Below, piece after piece: positions 1 through 8,873 of a DNA stretch of 64,000 nt. The DNA comes from Varunaivibrio sulfuroxidans. Lineage in GTDB: Bacteria; Pseudomonadota; Alphaproteobacteria; Rhodospirillales; Magnetovibrionaceae. Positions within the stretch are counted from its first letter, which is position 1, and every line of letters starts with the position of its first letter. The notes under the pieces were generated by a model. It searched no databases. It had not been told where the DNA came from and saw only the letters and a program-made list of their open reading frames with translations. The position numbers were made by a program, and so were the translations under genes. The DNA lies in the NCBI RefSeq assembly GCF_029318635.1, contig NZ_CP119676.1, positions 1,687,001 to 1,751,000 of the forward strand, given 5' to 3'.

Positions 1-247
1 CGGCGTTCAACGTCACCCGGACGAGATCGCAGTACCCGGCCAGCGCCTCGTCGATGGCGTTGTCAACAACCTCATAAACCATATGATGCAGCCCCGAGCC
101 GTCATCGGTATCGCCGATATACATGCCCGGACGTTTGCGCACGGCGTCCAGTCCGCGCAAGACCTTGATCGATCCGGCGTCGTATTTTTCGCCGGCATCG
201 GTCGCGTCGGCTCCACCATTTTCCAGTTCGGGATTTTGGTCGGTCAT
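1..247 (-). CDS. gyrB: DNA gyrase subunit B, N-terminal part (cut by window edge)
   Basis: Only the first 82 or so residues are present; the gene runs off the left edge of the window. The ATG is at 245-247. The translation carries the GHKL ATPase start of gyrase B: the segment [20 protein letters not shown] and then [18 protein letters not shown], which contains the conserved ATP-binding Glu and Asn. GyrB is the ATPase subunit of the type II topoisomerase that introduces negative supercoils, acting in the nucleoid with GyrA. It lies directly downstream of recF on the same strand (17 bp gap), the usual dnaA-dnaN-recF-gyrB order. The first 20 or so residues are acidic and poorly conserved. Confidence 0.95.
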   Translation of the reverse strand, partial: MTDQNPELENGGADATDAGEKYDAGSIKVLRGLDAVRKRPGMYIGDTDDGSGLHHMVYEVVDNAIDEALAGYCDLVRVTLNA

Positions 248-264
248 GATTTTCGTTCGGTCCT

Positions 265-1437
265 TCAGTTCATCTTCGTCAATTGGGCGTTTTCCACCCG
301 ATAGAAATGCGCATCCTCGCCCAACGGCGCGAACAAGGTAGGATCTGTCCCGGTAAACCAGGCTTGGCCTCCCGCCTCGGCCACCGCGGCGAATAAGGCC
401 ACGCGGTGGTTTTCGTCCAAATGGGCGGCGACCTCGTCCAACAACAACACCGGGGCCACGCCCCGTTCCGCGGCGAGCATCCGCGCCCCGGCCAGAATCA
501 GACCGGTCAACAACATCTTTTGCTCGCCGGTCGAACACATATCGGCCCGATGGCCCTTCACCGCGTGATGCACGACAAGATCGGCGCGATGCGGCAACAC
601 GATATCCTTGCGTCCGCCGCCGGCGCCGCCATGGCGGGCGTCGAAAGGCCGACTGTCACGCAAAATTCGGCGCAAATGATCCTCGACCGTCAAGGCGGGC
701 TTGTCTTCGAGCCAACGTTCCACCGACCCGTTCAGATCGACCCGAGCAACCGGGAACGGCGGGCGACCGCGTCGGCACTGTTGGTCCAAACGGTGCGCCA
801 TCTCCTGGCGCGCCGCCGCGATGGCGACGGCCCGGCGGGCGATGGTTTCTTCCAAGGCGTTCAGCCAGTGGGCGTCGCCGACGCCATCTTTCAACAATTT
901 CGCGCGCTCACGCACGGCATGGCGATAGGCGTTGGTCCGTCCGACATGGGCGGGATCGAAACCGAACACCAAACGATCGAGAAACCGTCGCCGCGCATCG
1001 GCGCCATCGATGAACAAGCGATCCATTTGCGGCGTCAGCCACAGGGCGCTGAAATGTTCGGATAGCGCCGCCTGCGATCTTACGCCCTCGCCATCGATAC
1101 GCACCACGCGCCGTTCCACGCCCTGGCCGTCGCCATCGAAACCGGTGCCCAGATCGACACGACCGGTAGGGGTATCGAGCCGCGCCGCCACCGCCCAGGT
1201 CGAGGTTCCGTTTTGCGTGGCCTCATCGCGTCCGTTCGCACCGGGGGCGGCCAAGACAACATCACTCAGACGCGCTTGGCGCAATCCCCGTCCGGGAACC
1301 AAAAACGATACCGCCTCCAACAGGTTGGTCTTTCCCGCCCCGTTCGGCCCACTGAGCACGACGCTGCGCGCATCGGTCTCTATTCGCGTTTGACGGTAGC
1401 CACGAAAGCGGGTCAGCGTCAGGCGCGTCACACGCAA
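265..1437 (-). CDS. recF: DNA replication and repair protein RecF
   Basis: RecF is an SMC-like ATPase that helps RecO and RecR load RecA at single-stranded gaps. Visible motifs are the Walker [10 protein letters not shown] near the N terminus, the ABC-type signature in [15 protein letters not shown], and the Walker [12 protein letters not shown]. The start is uncertain. The frame stays open back to a GTG at 1690-1692, just after the dnaN stop, and includes ATG codons at 1614 and 1611, but homology to RecF begins only at [19 protein letters not shown] at 1435-1437 fits this point and has a GGAG eight bases upstream, giving about 390 residues, a normal RecF length. The longer form would add up to 85 low-complexity residues. 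Third gene of the dnaA-dnaN-recF-gyrB run. Confidence 0.9.
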   Translation of the reverse strand: MRVTRLTLTRFRGYRQTRIETDARSVVLSGPNGAGKTNLLEAVSFLVPGRGLRQARLSDVVLAAPGANGRDEATQNGTSTWAVAARLDTPTGRVDLGTGFDGDGQGVERRVVRIDGEGVRSQAALSEHFSALWLTPQMDRLFIDGADARRRFLDRLVFGFDPAHVGRTNAYRHAVRERAKLLKDGVGDAHWLNALEETIARRAVAIAAARQEMAHRLDQQCRRGRPPFPVARVDLNGSVERWLEDKPALTVEDHLRRILRDSRPFDARHGGAGGGRKDIVLPHRADLVVHHAVKGHRADMCSTGEQKMLLTGLILAGARMLAAERGVAPVLLLDEVAAHLDENHRVALFAAVAEAGGQAWFTGTDPTLFAPLGEDAHFYRVENAQLTKMN

Positions 1438-1697
1438 GCGATGCGCTCCGACAAGAAAATCTTCCGTATTCCCGCCGTCCGAGGCCCCGGCGCCCCGTTC
1501 CGTGCGTCCGTCGAAAGTCGCCGCACCCACGGGATGTGCGGGCGCGGCGAAAGTCACCCCGCCGGACGGCGAATGGGCGGCACCTACACGCAGGGATTTA
1601 TCCTCGATCATCATGAGACGCGAACCGCGCGGCGTATGGACCGGCCTGGCGGCACTCTCCTTTTTGGGTTGTGACGTCGGAAACCCGCACACCCACC

Positions 1698-2816
1698 TTA
1701 GACACGCATCGGCATAAGGACGTATAGCGCGCTATCGTTGTCGGCCTCGCGCAGAATGGTCGGTGACGCCGCGTCGGCCATCGACATGCGCAAACCGGAC
1801 GATTCGATCTGGCGAGCGATATCGAGCAAATACGCGGAATTAAACCCAATTTCGATAATCTCGCCCTGGTAGGCGGTTTCCAGCTCCTCGCGCGCACTGC
1901 CGCAGTCGGGACTGGATGCTTCCAAAATCAGCGTTCCCGGCGTCAAGGACAACTTCACGGCGCGCGACTTTTCGGTCGAAATCGCCGAAACGCGATCCAC
2001 CGCGTCGGCGAACAGCTTGCAATCGACCTCGAGTTCTTTGTCGTTGCCCGCCGGGATCACCCGTTCGTAATCGGGAAACTGGCCGTCGATCAATTTCGAC
2101 GTCAGGACCGCGCCGTCGAAGGCGAATTGAATTTTCGAATCCGACAGCGAAACGTCGATCATATCCCCGGTCTCGTCAATCAACTTACGCAGCTCGCCGA
2201 CCGTCTTACGCGGCACGATCACCCCAGGCATGGTGTCCGCACCGGTCGGCAGGGGCACCTCGACGCTGGCGAGGCGATGACCATCGGTGGCGACGGCGCG
2301 CAGCACCGGCGCACTTTGGTCGCTGAGGGCATGGAGGTAAATTCCGTTCAAATAATAACGCGTTTCCTCGGTCGAGATCGCAAACCGGGTGCGGTCGATC
2401 AAGCCCCTGAGATCGCCGGGGTTAAGTTGAAAACGGTGCGCCATTTCGCCGCCCGACATCACCGGGAATTCATCGATGGGCAAGCACGATAAGGTAAAGC
2501 GCGATCGTCCCGAACGAAGCACCAGTTGACCGTTATCGGCACTGGCGTCCAATTCCAGCTGGGCGCCGTCGGGCAACTTGCGCACGATGTCGTACAGCGT
2601 GTGCGCAGGCGCGGTCGTCGCCCCCGCCTCGACGACCTGGGCCGGCGCGCTATCGACGATCAACAGATCCATATCGGTCGCGTCCAGCTTCAGTTGCCCG
2701 TCACGGGCCTCCAGCTTGACATTGGAAAGAATGGGAATGGTATTGCGCCGCTCGACGACACTTTGCACATGTCCTAGGGATTTGAGCAAAGCCGTCCGTT
2801 CAATCGTTAATTTCAT
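1698..2816 (-). CDS. dnaN: DNA polymerase III beta sliding clamp
   Basis: 372 residues, the normal length for the beta clamp, starting MKLTIERTALLKSLGHVQ and ending in the conserved YVLMPMRV tail. The protein forms a ring-shaped dimer of three-domain subunits around DNA and tethers polymerase III and other partners. Family hallmarks seen are ERRNTIPILSNVKLEA, the central FPDYERVIP and the C-terminal hydrophobic pocket region. It lies between dnaA (238 bp upstream) and recF, all on the minus strand. The upstream gap contains one DnaA-box-like 9-mer, so expression could respond to DnaA. No anomalies. Confidence 0.97.
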   Translation of the reverse strand: MKLTIERTALLKSLGHVQSVVERRNTIPILSNVKLEARDGQLKLDATDMDLLIVDSAPAQVVEAGATTAPAHTLYDIVRKLPDGAQLELDASADNGQLVLRSGRSRFTLSCLPIDEFPVMSGGEMAHRFQLNPGDLRGLIDRTRFAISTEETRYYLNGIYLHALSDQSAPVLRAVATDGHRLASVEVPLPTGADTMPGVIVPRKTVGELRKLIDETGDMIDVSLSDSKIQFAFDGAVLTSKLIDGQFPDYERVIPAGNDKELEVDCKLFADAVDRVSAISTEKSRAVKLSLTPGTLILEASSPDCGSAREELETAYQGEIIEIGFNSAYLLDIARQIESSGLRMSMADAASPTILREADNDSALYVLMPMRV

Positions 2817-2960
2817 CGTTGATCAATCTGTTGTTTGCTGTCGCGATAGAGTCCCAAAAGCCCCTTCACGACCCACGCGCCGCAACTGACGCCTTCGCCG
2901 ATCCGGTCACCCGGGCGAACCCCCTGGGCAGTATAGCAGAAGGGCGACGAATCCGAAGCC

Positions 2961-2969
2961 TTTTCCACA
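2961..2969 (+). promoter_or_regulatory. DnaA-box-like 9-mer between dnaA and dnaN
   Basis: TTTTCCACA fits the relaxed DnaA-box consensus TTWTNCACA. It lies in the 238-bp gap between the end of dnaA and the start of dnaN, about 145 bp upstream of the dnaN ATG. A single box could regulate dnaN; I see no cluster here that would by itself make an origin. One 9-mer match in GC-rich DNA is suggestive only. Confidence 0.35.
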
Positions 2970-3054
2970 GAGTCGCACAGGCCCGGGCGACACGGGAAAA
3001 TGAGTTTCCGCACAAGCGATTAGGATGCCGCAAAGAATTCGTATGCGCGCGCCG

Positions 3055-4566
3055 TTAGCCTTCCAGCATGCGCCGTAGCAACGCCACATCCTCGGCGAAC
3101 GCGGCATCGCATTCGCGCAGTTCCTCGACCTTTTTTACCGCGTGCATGACCGTGGTATGGTCGCGCCCGCCGAACTTGCGCCCGATCTCGGGCAAGGAAC
3201 GCGAGGTCAGCTGTTTGGCCAGATACATCGCCACTTGACGGGGGCGCGCCACCGACCGGGCGCGCCGGGCGGAATGCATGTCCGAAGTACGGATATTGAA
3301 ATGGGCGGAAACGCGTTTTTGAATTTCCTCGATCGTCACACGGCGATCGTTGGCGCGAATCAGATCGTGCAGAACATCCTGCGCGCTCTCCAGCGATATC
3401 GAGCGCCCCACCAATTGGGCATGGGCGGCGACGCGGTTGAGCGCACCTTCCAATTCGCGGACGTTAGCGGTGATTTTGTGCGCCAGGAACTCCATAACCT
3501 TGGCCGGAATTTCGACCCCCAAGCGTTCCGATTTGGCCTGCAAAATCCCAAGACGCAGCTCGTAGGTGGTGGCGTGAATATCGGCGACCAGCCCACAGTT
3601 GAGACGCGATTTCAGACGCTCCTCCATACCTTCAAGGTCCGACGGCGATTTATCCGCCGAAATAACGATCTGCCGCCCCTGATCGACCAGCGCGTTGAAG
3701 GTATGGAAAAACTCCTCCTGGGTCGATTCCTTGCCGCTGATGAACTGCACATCGTCGATCATCAAAACATCGACGGAACGAAACTGCTCCTTAAAATCGA
3801 CGGTCTTTTGTTCGCGCAAGGCGCGGATGAACCGGTACATGAATTTCTCGGCGGACAGATAGATCACCGAACGACCCGGCGTCTTCTCGCGAATGTGCAT
3901 GGCGATGGCGTGCATCAGATGGGTCTTCCCCAGGCCGACGCCACCGTAGAGAAACAGCGGATTGAACTGCGCGGTCGCCTCCTCGGCGACGCGCCTCGCC
4001 GCGGCATAGGCAAACTCATTGGGTTTACCGACGACAAAATGTTCAAAAGTGTAGCGTGGGTCCAACGGACCGGCGAGATCACCGGGAACATTGACCGCGC
4101 CCCCCGCCGCGCCCCCCGCCGCGCCACGAACCGGCGCCGCTCCCGAAACCGGGGTGGCGCGAGAGGCCTCGCCACGGCGCCCGGCGGACGGTGGACGCAC
4201 CGTCGCGCAGCGGGCGCCGTTCGCCGCCGCGCCATCGCCTTGAACGGCCGACGCCGAAGCGGCGCGCGCGGCCTGATCCACGCCCTTGCGCTCGGGCTGA
4301 ACCACAACATCGACCTCGGCGAGAGAGGGCCGCACGACGCGCCACATTTCGCACAGACGATCGCTGTAATGGGCGACGACCCAATCGCGCATAAATCGCG
4401 TCGGCACGGAAAGCACCACCGAGCTGTCGGAAACATCGCGAACCATCATCGGCTTCAACCAGCTTTGGAACGCCGCCTCGCCAATTTCACGGCGCATGTC
4501 ATCGAGCACCTGCGCCCATTGGTCCCTGGCCTCGCCCGGCAATCCCTCCGCCACGATTTCGCTCAT
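3055..4566 (-). CDS. dnaA: Chromosomal replication initiator DnaA
   Basis: DnaA binds DnaA boxes at the origin, melts DNA as an ATP-bound filament and loads DnaB. With the ATG at 4564-4566 the protein has 503 residues. Domain I is the N-terminal 90 residues (WAQVLDDMRREIGEAAFQSWLKPM). A linker of about 80 residues rich in Ala, Gly and Arg follows, including a short in-frame GAA/GGA repeat. The AAA+ domain has Walker A GGVGLGKT (about 208-215) and Walker B VDVLMIDDVQF. Domain IV ends with the DNA-binding signature GGRDHTTVMHAVKKVEEL. The frame stays open to 4662, but the added 32 residues come from a nucleotide repeat (VERSQ twice), and AAGGGGG lies about 11 bases before the chosen ATG. Confidence 0.96.
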   Translation of the reverse strand: MSEIVAEGLPGEARDQWAQVLDDMRREIGEAAFQSWLKPMMVRDVSDSSVVLSVPTRFMRDWVVAHYSDRLCEMWRVVRPSLAEVDVVVQPERKGVDQAARAASASAVQGDGAAANGARCATVRPPSAGRRGEASRATPVSGAAPVRGAAGGAAGGAVNVPGDLAGPLDPRYTFEHFVVGKPNEFAYAAARRVAEEATAQFNPLFLYGGVGLGKTHLMHAIAMHIREKTPGRSVIYLSAEKFMYRFIRALREQKTVDFKEQFRSVDVLMIDDVQFISGKESTQEEFFHTFNALVDQGRQIVISADKSPSDLEGMEERLKSRLNCGLVADIHATTYELRLGILQAKSERLGVEIPAKVMEFLAHKITANVRELEGALNRVAAHAQLVGRSISLESAQDVLHDLIRANDRRVTIEEIQKRVSAHFNIRTSDMHSARRARSVARPRQVAMYLAKQLTSRSLPEIGRKFGGRDHTTVMHAVKKVEELRECDAAFAEDVALLRRMLEG

Positions 4567-4606
4567 GCTTCCAAATGCCCCCTTATCATGAATTCGGTCT
4601 CTAACT

Positions 4607-4641
4607 TGACTACGCTCGACTGACTGCTGACTACGCTCGAC
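4607..4641. repeat. Two 14-bp direct repeats just upstream of dnaA
   Basis: TGACTACGCTCGAC occurs at 4607-4620 and again at 4628-4641, a 21-bp spacing or two helical turns. They lie 41 to 75 bp upstream of the chosen dnaA ATG. Two helically phased copies in a dnaA leader suggest a protein-binding site, but this is inference. They are also translated if the longer dnaA reading frame is used. Confidence 0.5.
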
Positions 4642-4662
4642 GCGGCGGCGATGATCCGACAC

Positions 4663-5231
4663 TGCGCGAAACGAAAGACATCACCACGACCGCGCCACTC
4701 CGTCTGTGACGAAGAACACGATGGTCCGCCAGGATGAAAAAACTCCTGAAATAAACATTATCCCGCACCTATCCCGCATCCCGCACCCGTTTTTCTCCGG
4801 CGCGCGCCCCTCTATGGCGCCGACCACCGCAAGACACGGGAGCGGCGGCCTGGGAAACGATCCCGGCGCGCACCTCACGGCAAGGACGACGATCGCCAAG
4901 AGGTCTTAAAAATTATCTCGTTAGAAAAAACCACCAATTTTTAAGTAAAAAGTCGGCGATCACCAATAAAAAACCCCACCGCACACTATATGCTTTCCCA
5001 TAACGGGACATACAATGACGATCCAATCAGGATTTTACCTGGAACTTATTTCTAGCCGATACGGCGGGCTTTCGTCGCCAAACGCCCGACGGAATATGGA
5101 TTTTAGTTGTCCGCTTCGATTCTTTCAACGGGATTCAGGCGGCACAAAGGGGAAACGCCGAAAATAAATTTCTTGACTCTCCCCGGGTCTTCGCGGCGCA
5201 GGAAAAACCCTCCATGTACGCAACCCAGGCA
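4663..5231. other. Long AT-rich gap between dnaA and rpsT; possible replication-control region
   Basis: No convincing gene lies here. The short open frames are unlike known proteins and have no ribosome binding sites that persuade me. Three visible signals: TCCCGCAY occurs three times at 4761-4768, 4772-4779 and 4780-4787; a perfect 10-bp inverted repeat CTTAAAAATT/AATTTTTAAG lies at 4905-4914 and 4936-4945; and the stretch from about 4900 to 5030 is strikingly A+T-rich for this genome. These could be a DNA-unwinding region or dnaA regulatory DNA, but I find no cluster of consensus DnaA boxes. Many alphaproteobacteria have their origin near hemE rather than dnaA, so oriC is not claimed. Confidence 0.3.
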
Positions 5232-5262
5232 TAAAAAGACCGCCCACCATCACGGCGGGCGG
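5232..5262 (-). terminator. Rho-independent terminator downstream of rpsT
   Basis: Read on the minus strand, an 11-bp GC-rich stem with two mismatches (GGCCGCCCGCC / GGTGGGCGGTC) and a 5-base loop is followed by a run of five T. It lies about 75 bp after the rpsT stop codon and is in the right orientation to end that transcript. Confidence 0.8.
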
Positions 5263-5338
5263 CCTTAATCTTCATATTCTTCGACATCGGATTAGACGCC
5301 GAAAAATTACTCTCGGATCGCCGGGCGACGACGCAAAC

Positions 5339-5605
5339 TCAGGCGCCGATCGCCTTGATGCGATGCGACAGGCGAGACAATTTACGCGAGACGGTGTTGC
5401 GGGCGAGAACGCCGTGGTTAACGCCACGCATCATTTCCGGCTGCGCAACCTTGAATGCCGCCTCGGCCTGAGCTTTATCGCCACTGGCGATCGCCAATTC
5501 GACCTTCTTCACGAAGGTACGGATGCGGCTGACGCGGTCGCGGTTCACCGCGGTGCGACGCTCGGTCTGTCGGATGCGTTTACTCGCAGACTTATGATTG
5601 GCCAT
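5339..5605 (-). CDS. rpsT: 30S ribosomal protein S20
   Basis: 88 residues, the usual S20 length, beginning [17 protein letters not shown]. It is a basic helical protein that binds the 16S rRNA 5-prime and 3-prime minor domains early in 30S assembly. The C-terminal half has the conserved [27 protein letters not shown] helix. It stands as a single-gene unit between dnaA and an enoyl-CoA hydratase, as in many alphaproteobacteria, with its own strong promoter (5647-5675) and terminator (5232-5262). Confidence 0.97.
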   Translation of the reverse strand: MANHKSASKRIRQTERRTAVNRDRVSRIRTFVKKVELAIASGDKAQAEAAFKVAQPEMMRGVNHGVLARNTVSRKLSRLSHRIKAIGA

Positions 5606-5646
5606 CTTGGTTAAACCTTAAAACTCGTCAAAAAACGGAAGGCTGG

Positions 5647-5675
5647 CTTATATCGGGGCTTGCGCCCGACGTCAA
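5647..5675 (-). promoter_or_regulatory. Strong sigma-70-type promoter for rpsT
   Basis: On the minus strand TTGACG (5675-5670) and TATAAG (5652-5647) are separated by exactly 17 bases, 42 bp upstream of the rpsT ATG. The -35 box lies in the spacer and arm of a perfect inverted repeat GGGGCTTG/CAAGCCCC (5655-5662 and 5673-5680), which could form a cruciform or be a regulator site. Confidence 0.75.
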
Positions 5676-5748
5676 GCCCCGGATTCACGTTCGGGGCGGA
5701 CGACGGTCTTTTTTTCGGCCCTCGCCTTGGCCGTTTTCGGGTACAAGC

Positions 5749-6525
5749 TCACCTATTTTTAAAGACAGGCCGCCGTTTTTCGATGAATGCGGCCATGCCC
5801 TCCTTTTGATCCTCTCCGGCGAACAAGGCATGAAACAGCCGCCGTTCATGGCGCAGTCCGTGAGAGAGCGGGGCTTCGAAAGCCGCGGCCATGGACTCCT
5901 TGGCCATCATCACCGCCGGACGGGACAGTTCGGCGATTTTCCGCGCCGTTTGCAGCGCCTCGTCGTTCAGCGCATCGGCCGCCACAACCCGGCTGACCAG
6001 GCCCGCCCGCTCGGCCTCGACGGCATCGATAATTCGACCGCTGAGGATCATTTCGCCGGCCTTGGCCTTGCCCACCGCACGCACCAGGCGCTGGGTGCCG
6101 CCGATACCGGGAATAATGCCCAAGGTGATTTCGGGCTGACCGAACTTGGCGTTGTCGGCGGCAATAATGATATCGCACATCATCGCCAGTTCGCACCCCC
6201 CGCCCAAGGCGTACCCCGCGACCGCCGCGATCACCGGGAGGCGGCAACGGGCGACCCGTTCCCAGGTTCCGGTGATAAAGTCCTCAAGATAGCAGTCCAT
6301 GAAGGTTTTGTCGGCCATCTCCTTGATGTCGGCGCCGGCGGCGAAAGCCTTGGGCGACCCGGTTAAAACGACCGCCCCGACATCCGGATCGCCCTCGGCC
6401 CCGTCGAGGGCCTGGGCGAGTTCCGTCATCAGCGCCCCGTTGAGCGCGTTGAGCGCCTCGGGTCGGTTCAAGGTGATCACCACCACCGCGCCGTCCTTGT
6501 CATAAAGAATATTTTCAAACGTCAT
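5749..6525 (-). CDS. Enoyl-CoA hydratase (crotonase family)
   Basis: 258 residues from the ATG at 6523-6525, which is preceded by GAGAGAG. An ATG six codons upstream is also possible. The crotonase fold is clear: the CoA-binding and oxyanion segments [11 protein letters not shown] and [17 protein letters not shown], and the catalytic-Glu region [17 protein letters not shown]. These match short-chain enoyl-CoA hydratases that hydrate trans-2-enoyl-CoA in beta-oxidation, and both active-site Glu positions are in place. Its place next to rpsT and dnaA is a recurring alphaproteobacterial arrangement and does not indicate a link to replication. Exact chain-length preference cannot be read from sequence. 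Confidence 0.92.
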   Translation of the reverse strand: MTFENILYDKDGAVVVITLNRPEALNALNGALMTELAQALDGAEGDPDVGAVVLTGSPKAFAAGADIKEMADKTFMDCYLEDFITGTWERVARCRLPVIAAVAGYALGGGCELAMMCDIIIAADNAKFGQPEITLGIIPGIGGTQRLVRAVGKAKAGEMILSGRIIDAVEAERAGLVSRVVAADALNDEALQTARKIAELSRPAVMMAKESMAAAFEAPLSHGLRHERRLFHALFAGEDQKEGMAAFIEKRRPVFKNR

Positions 6526-6568
6526 GGAAATCTCTCTCGTCATGAGGCATTGAATTGGTCAATCATCG

Positions 6569-6982
6569 TCAGGGCGCCGGGGCGAGCGAAAAACGCACAA
6601 ACAGCGTATCCGTGGATCCCGCCGTCTCCCCCTCCGGGGCGGCGGATGAGAAAAACAGGGACAACTCTTCACCTTCGCGTACATAGCGCCCCGCCTTGAC
6701 CCGACGCCAGCCCAATTGCGCCAGGGTTTCATCGTAGAACGTCAAAACCGCCCGTCGCGTCACCCGACCGCCAAGCGTGGTCTCGACAATGCGGCCCTGG
6801 GGCGAATCGAACGTCACCGCCCCATCGGCTTGCTCGTGCAGGCCGTTCATTAGAGGTAAATCGTCGAACCCCGAGACAAAAACGGTCCCCGACTCGGCAA
6901 ACGCGGACGCCGTAAAAACAAGAAGTAAAATCCATCCGGCGAACGTCGTGGCGAGGGAGGGACTAAAACGGGACGGGGTCAT
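6569..6982 (-). CDS. Small exported protein of unknown function
   Basis: 137 residues from the ATG at 6980-6982, which has AGG nine bases upstream; an ATG at 6991 is the alternative. The N terminus is a clear Sec signal peptide: a hydrophobic stretch (TTFAGWILLLVFTASAFA) ends in an Ala-x-Ala cleavage site. The mature part has about 110 residues: a short segment VFVSGFDDLPLMNGL, a VTFDSPQGRIVE strand, and FYDETLAQLGW followed by a strand-rich C terminus. Small periplasmic proteins of this sort beside enoyl-CoA hydratase genes occur in related alphaproteobacteria, but I know no function. No cysteine and no lipobox. Confidence 0.7.
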   Translation of the reverse strand: MTPSRFSPSLATTFAGWILLLVFTASAFAESGTVFVSGFDDLPLMNGLHEQADGAVTFDSPQGRIVETTLGGRVTRRAVLTFYDETLAQLGWRRVKAGRYVREGEELSLFFSSAAPEGETAGSTDTLFVRFSLAPAP

Positions 6983-7032
6983 CGTGGGCATCCTAAGTTT
7001 ATCGAGGCGAACCTTACCGGGACGAACGACGC

Positions 7033-7091
7033 GTGGACCGACTGCGACGTTTCGCTCCCGCGAACCATCGGGCCGACCATGCAAACCACTA
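7033..7091 (-). mobile_element. Degenerate copy of the CTAG-targeted short element, at the mutM stop codon
   Basis: Read on the minus strand, the mutM stop TAG begins TAGTGGTTTG, the same left end as the elements at 60594 and 61940. A 35-bp segment at 7045-7079 is then identical to 61950-61984, including the small hairpin TTCGC-GGGA-GCGAA. The A+T-rich middle of the full element is missing and replaced by three bases. The far end reads GGTCCAC, close to GATCCAC, but the second CTAG is lost. This looks like an old, internally deleted copy. Confidence 0.7.
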
Positions 7092-7937
7092 GCGTTGCCG
7101 GGTGGCACAGTAAAATGTCGAACGACCGTTTTGAACAATACGCCGAATGCCGCCCGTATGCGAGGGGGTGCATGTACAATCGGGACAGCGTTCGCCCACC
7201 CGCCCGTAAACGGCGAAACGGTGCTGGAAATAGCCCAGTTCCCCGTTGGTCTGGCGGTGATCGCGCAACGACGAGCCGCCGGCGGCGATCGCCTCGGCGA
7301 TCACCGCGCGCACCGCGTCGGCCAGACGCGTCGCCCGCCCGCCCTGTACCGTATGGGCCGAACGGCGCGGCGACAGCCCTGCGCGATAAAGGCTCTCGCA
7401 CACATAAATGTTCCCCAAACCGGCGATGATCGACTGATCCATCAGCGCCGCCTTGATCGAAGTTTTCCGCCCCCTCAGGCGCGCCGCTAGAAACGCGCCA
7501 TCGAACGCCCGATCGGTAGGTTCGGGACCCAACTTCTCCAGCAGAGGATGGCGATCCACATCGGCGGTGGCGCACAGCGCCATCAGGCCGAATCGGCGCG
7601 GATCGCGAAACACCACGCGAACGCCCCGGTCGGTCTCGAAAACGACATGGTCGTGCGCGCCCAAGGGGGTCTTGACATCGGCTTCACCTTCGATACGCAC
7701 CTGACCCGACATACCGAGATGCCAGATCAGCGTTTCGTCGCTCGAAAGATCGACCAGCAAGTATTTCGCACGGCGGCGAACCGCGATCACCCGCGCGTCC
7801 GTGAGGCGAGCGGCGAAATCGTTGGGAAAAGGCTTGCGCAATCCGGCGCGGCGCACGGTAACGCGGCGCAAAACCCGTCCTTCAAGGGACGAAACAAGGC
7901 CACAACGAACGGTTTCGACTTCGGGTAATTCGGGCAT
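7089..7937 (-). CDS. mutM: Formamidopyrimidine-DNA glycosylase
   Basis: 282 residues. MutM removes 8-oxoguanine and formamidopyrimidines and nicks the site by beta,delta-elimination. The N terminus PELPEVETV supplies the catalytic Pro and Glu; the helix-two-turn-helix region includes [16 protein letters not shown]. The C-terminal zinc finger is unusual. Cys are present at about 251, 254, 256 and 277, but the last ligand of the normal FYCPxCQR ending is replaced by Arg (FYCATRQR). The stop codon TAG belongs to the CTAG that starts a short mobile-type element. It is divergent from ubiE with a 45-bp gap. Whether the altered zinc finger still binds metal cannot be judged from sequence. Confidence 0.95.
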   Translation of the reverse strand: MPELPEVETVRCGLVSSLEGRVLRRVTVRRAGLRKPFPNDFAARLTDARVIAVRRRAKYLLVDLSSDETLIWHLGMSGQVRIEGEADVKTPLGAHDHVVFETDRGVRVVFRDPRRFGLMALCATADVDRHPLLEKLGPEPTDRAFDGAFLAARLRGRKTSIKAALMDQSIIAGLGNIYVCESLYRAGLSPRRSAHTVQGGRATRLADAVRAVIAEAIAAGGSSLRDHRQTNGELGYFQHRFAVYGRVGERCPDCTCTPSHTGGIRRIVQNGRSTFYCATRQR

Positions 7938-7982
7938 ATAAACAAAGTAGCCTGTCGCGTCCGGTTAGGCTATGGTCTGGCC

Positions 7983-8774
7983 ATGAGACACGAAAAAAAC
8001 CACCCTCAAAATCCCGAGCCCAGCGCCGACACCGGCGACGCAGGGACCACGCACTTCGGTTTCAAGACCGTGGCCGAAGAAGAAAAAGCGAGCCTTGTGC
8101 GCGGCGTGTTCGACAACGTCGCCACGAAATACGATCTGATGAACGACCTGATGAGCCTCGGCGTTCACCGCCTGTGGAAACACGAATTCGTTTCCTGGCT
8201 GCGCCCGAAACCGTCGATGCGCCTGCTCGATGTCGGCGGCGGCACCGGGGACATCGCCTTTCGCTTTCGCGAAAAAGGCGGCGGCGACGTCACGGTGTGC
8301 GACATCAACGCCGAAATGCTGAAGGTTGGGCGTGACCGTGCGATCGACAAGGGTATCGTCACCGGCGTCGATTGGATCACCGGCGACGCCGAGAACCTGC
8401 CCTTCCCCGACGCCTCGTTCGACGCCTACACCATCGCCTTTTGCATCCGCAACGTCACCCACATCGATCGCGCCCTGAACGAGGCGCGGCGCGTGCTGAA
8501 ACCGGGTGGGCGTTTCTTGTGCTTGGAGTTTTCCCACGTCGTGGTTCCCGTCCTGGACAAGATTTACGACGCCTATTCCTTCGGCGTCTTGCCTAATTTG
8601 GGTCAAGCCGTCGCCGGCGACCGAGCGTCGTACCAGTACCTCGCCGAAAGCATCCGCCGCTTTCCGCCGCAAGAGGCCTTCACCGACATGATCGCCGCCG
8701 CCGGCTTCGATCATGTCAGTTACCGCAACCTGACCGGTGGAATCGCCGCCATTCATTCGGCGTGGCGGACGTAA
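7983..8774 (+). CDS. ubiE: Ubiquinone/menaquinone biosynthesis C-methyltransferase UbiE
   Basis: 263 residues. UbiE methylates the ring carbon of 2-polyprenyl-6-methoxy-benzoquinol in ubiquinone synthesis, using S-adenosylmethionine. Characteristic sequences: [20 protein letters not shown], then [21 protein letters not shown], the SAM-binding loop [13 protein letters not shown] and the family motif [13 protein letters not shown] with FLCLEFSHV. The C terminus [16 protein letters not shown] is also typical. It heads a plus-strand run ubiE-ubiB-coaBC-dut and is divergent from mutM. The first 20 residues are hydrophilic and variable. Confidence 0.97.
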   Translation: MRHEKNHPQNPEPSADTGDAGTTHFGFKTVAEEEKASLVRGVFDNVATKYDLMNDLMSLGVHRLWKHEFVSWLRPKPSMRLLDVGGGTGDIAFRFREKGGGDVTVCDINAEMLKVGRDRAIDKGIVTGVDWITGDAENLPFPDASFDAYTIAFCIRNVTHIDRALNEARRVLKPGGRFLCLEFSHVVVPVLDKIYDAYSFGVLPNLGQAVAGDRASYQYLAESIRRFPPQEAFTDMIAAAGFDHVSYRNLTGGIAAIHSAWRT

Positions 8775-8873
8775 CCCCACGCGGACGCACCGTTCGGAAA
8801 CGACACTATACGAGGCAACACTTTTTCCATTTAAGCCCTTTTATCCAGGCCCTTCAAAGCAGGCCCCGCATCC

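Noticed and set aside
3142..4623. Open frame of 493 codons on the plus strand inside dnaA
   Set aside because: Antisense shadow of dnaA, caused by GC-rich codon third positions; no recognisable protein.
4567..4662. Longer dnaA start at 4662
   Set aside because: The extra residues come from a nucleotide repeat, are not conserved, and the inner ATG has a better ribosome binding site.
7965..8780. Open frame of 271 codons on the minus strand opposite ubiE
   Set aside because: Covers ubiE exactly and has no independent evidence; shadow.
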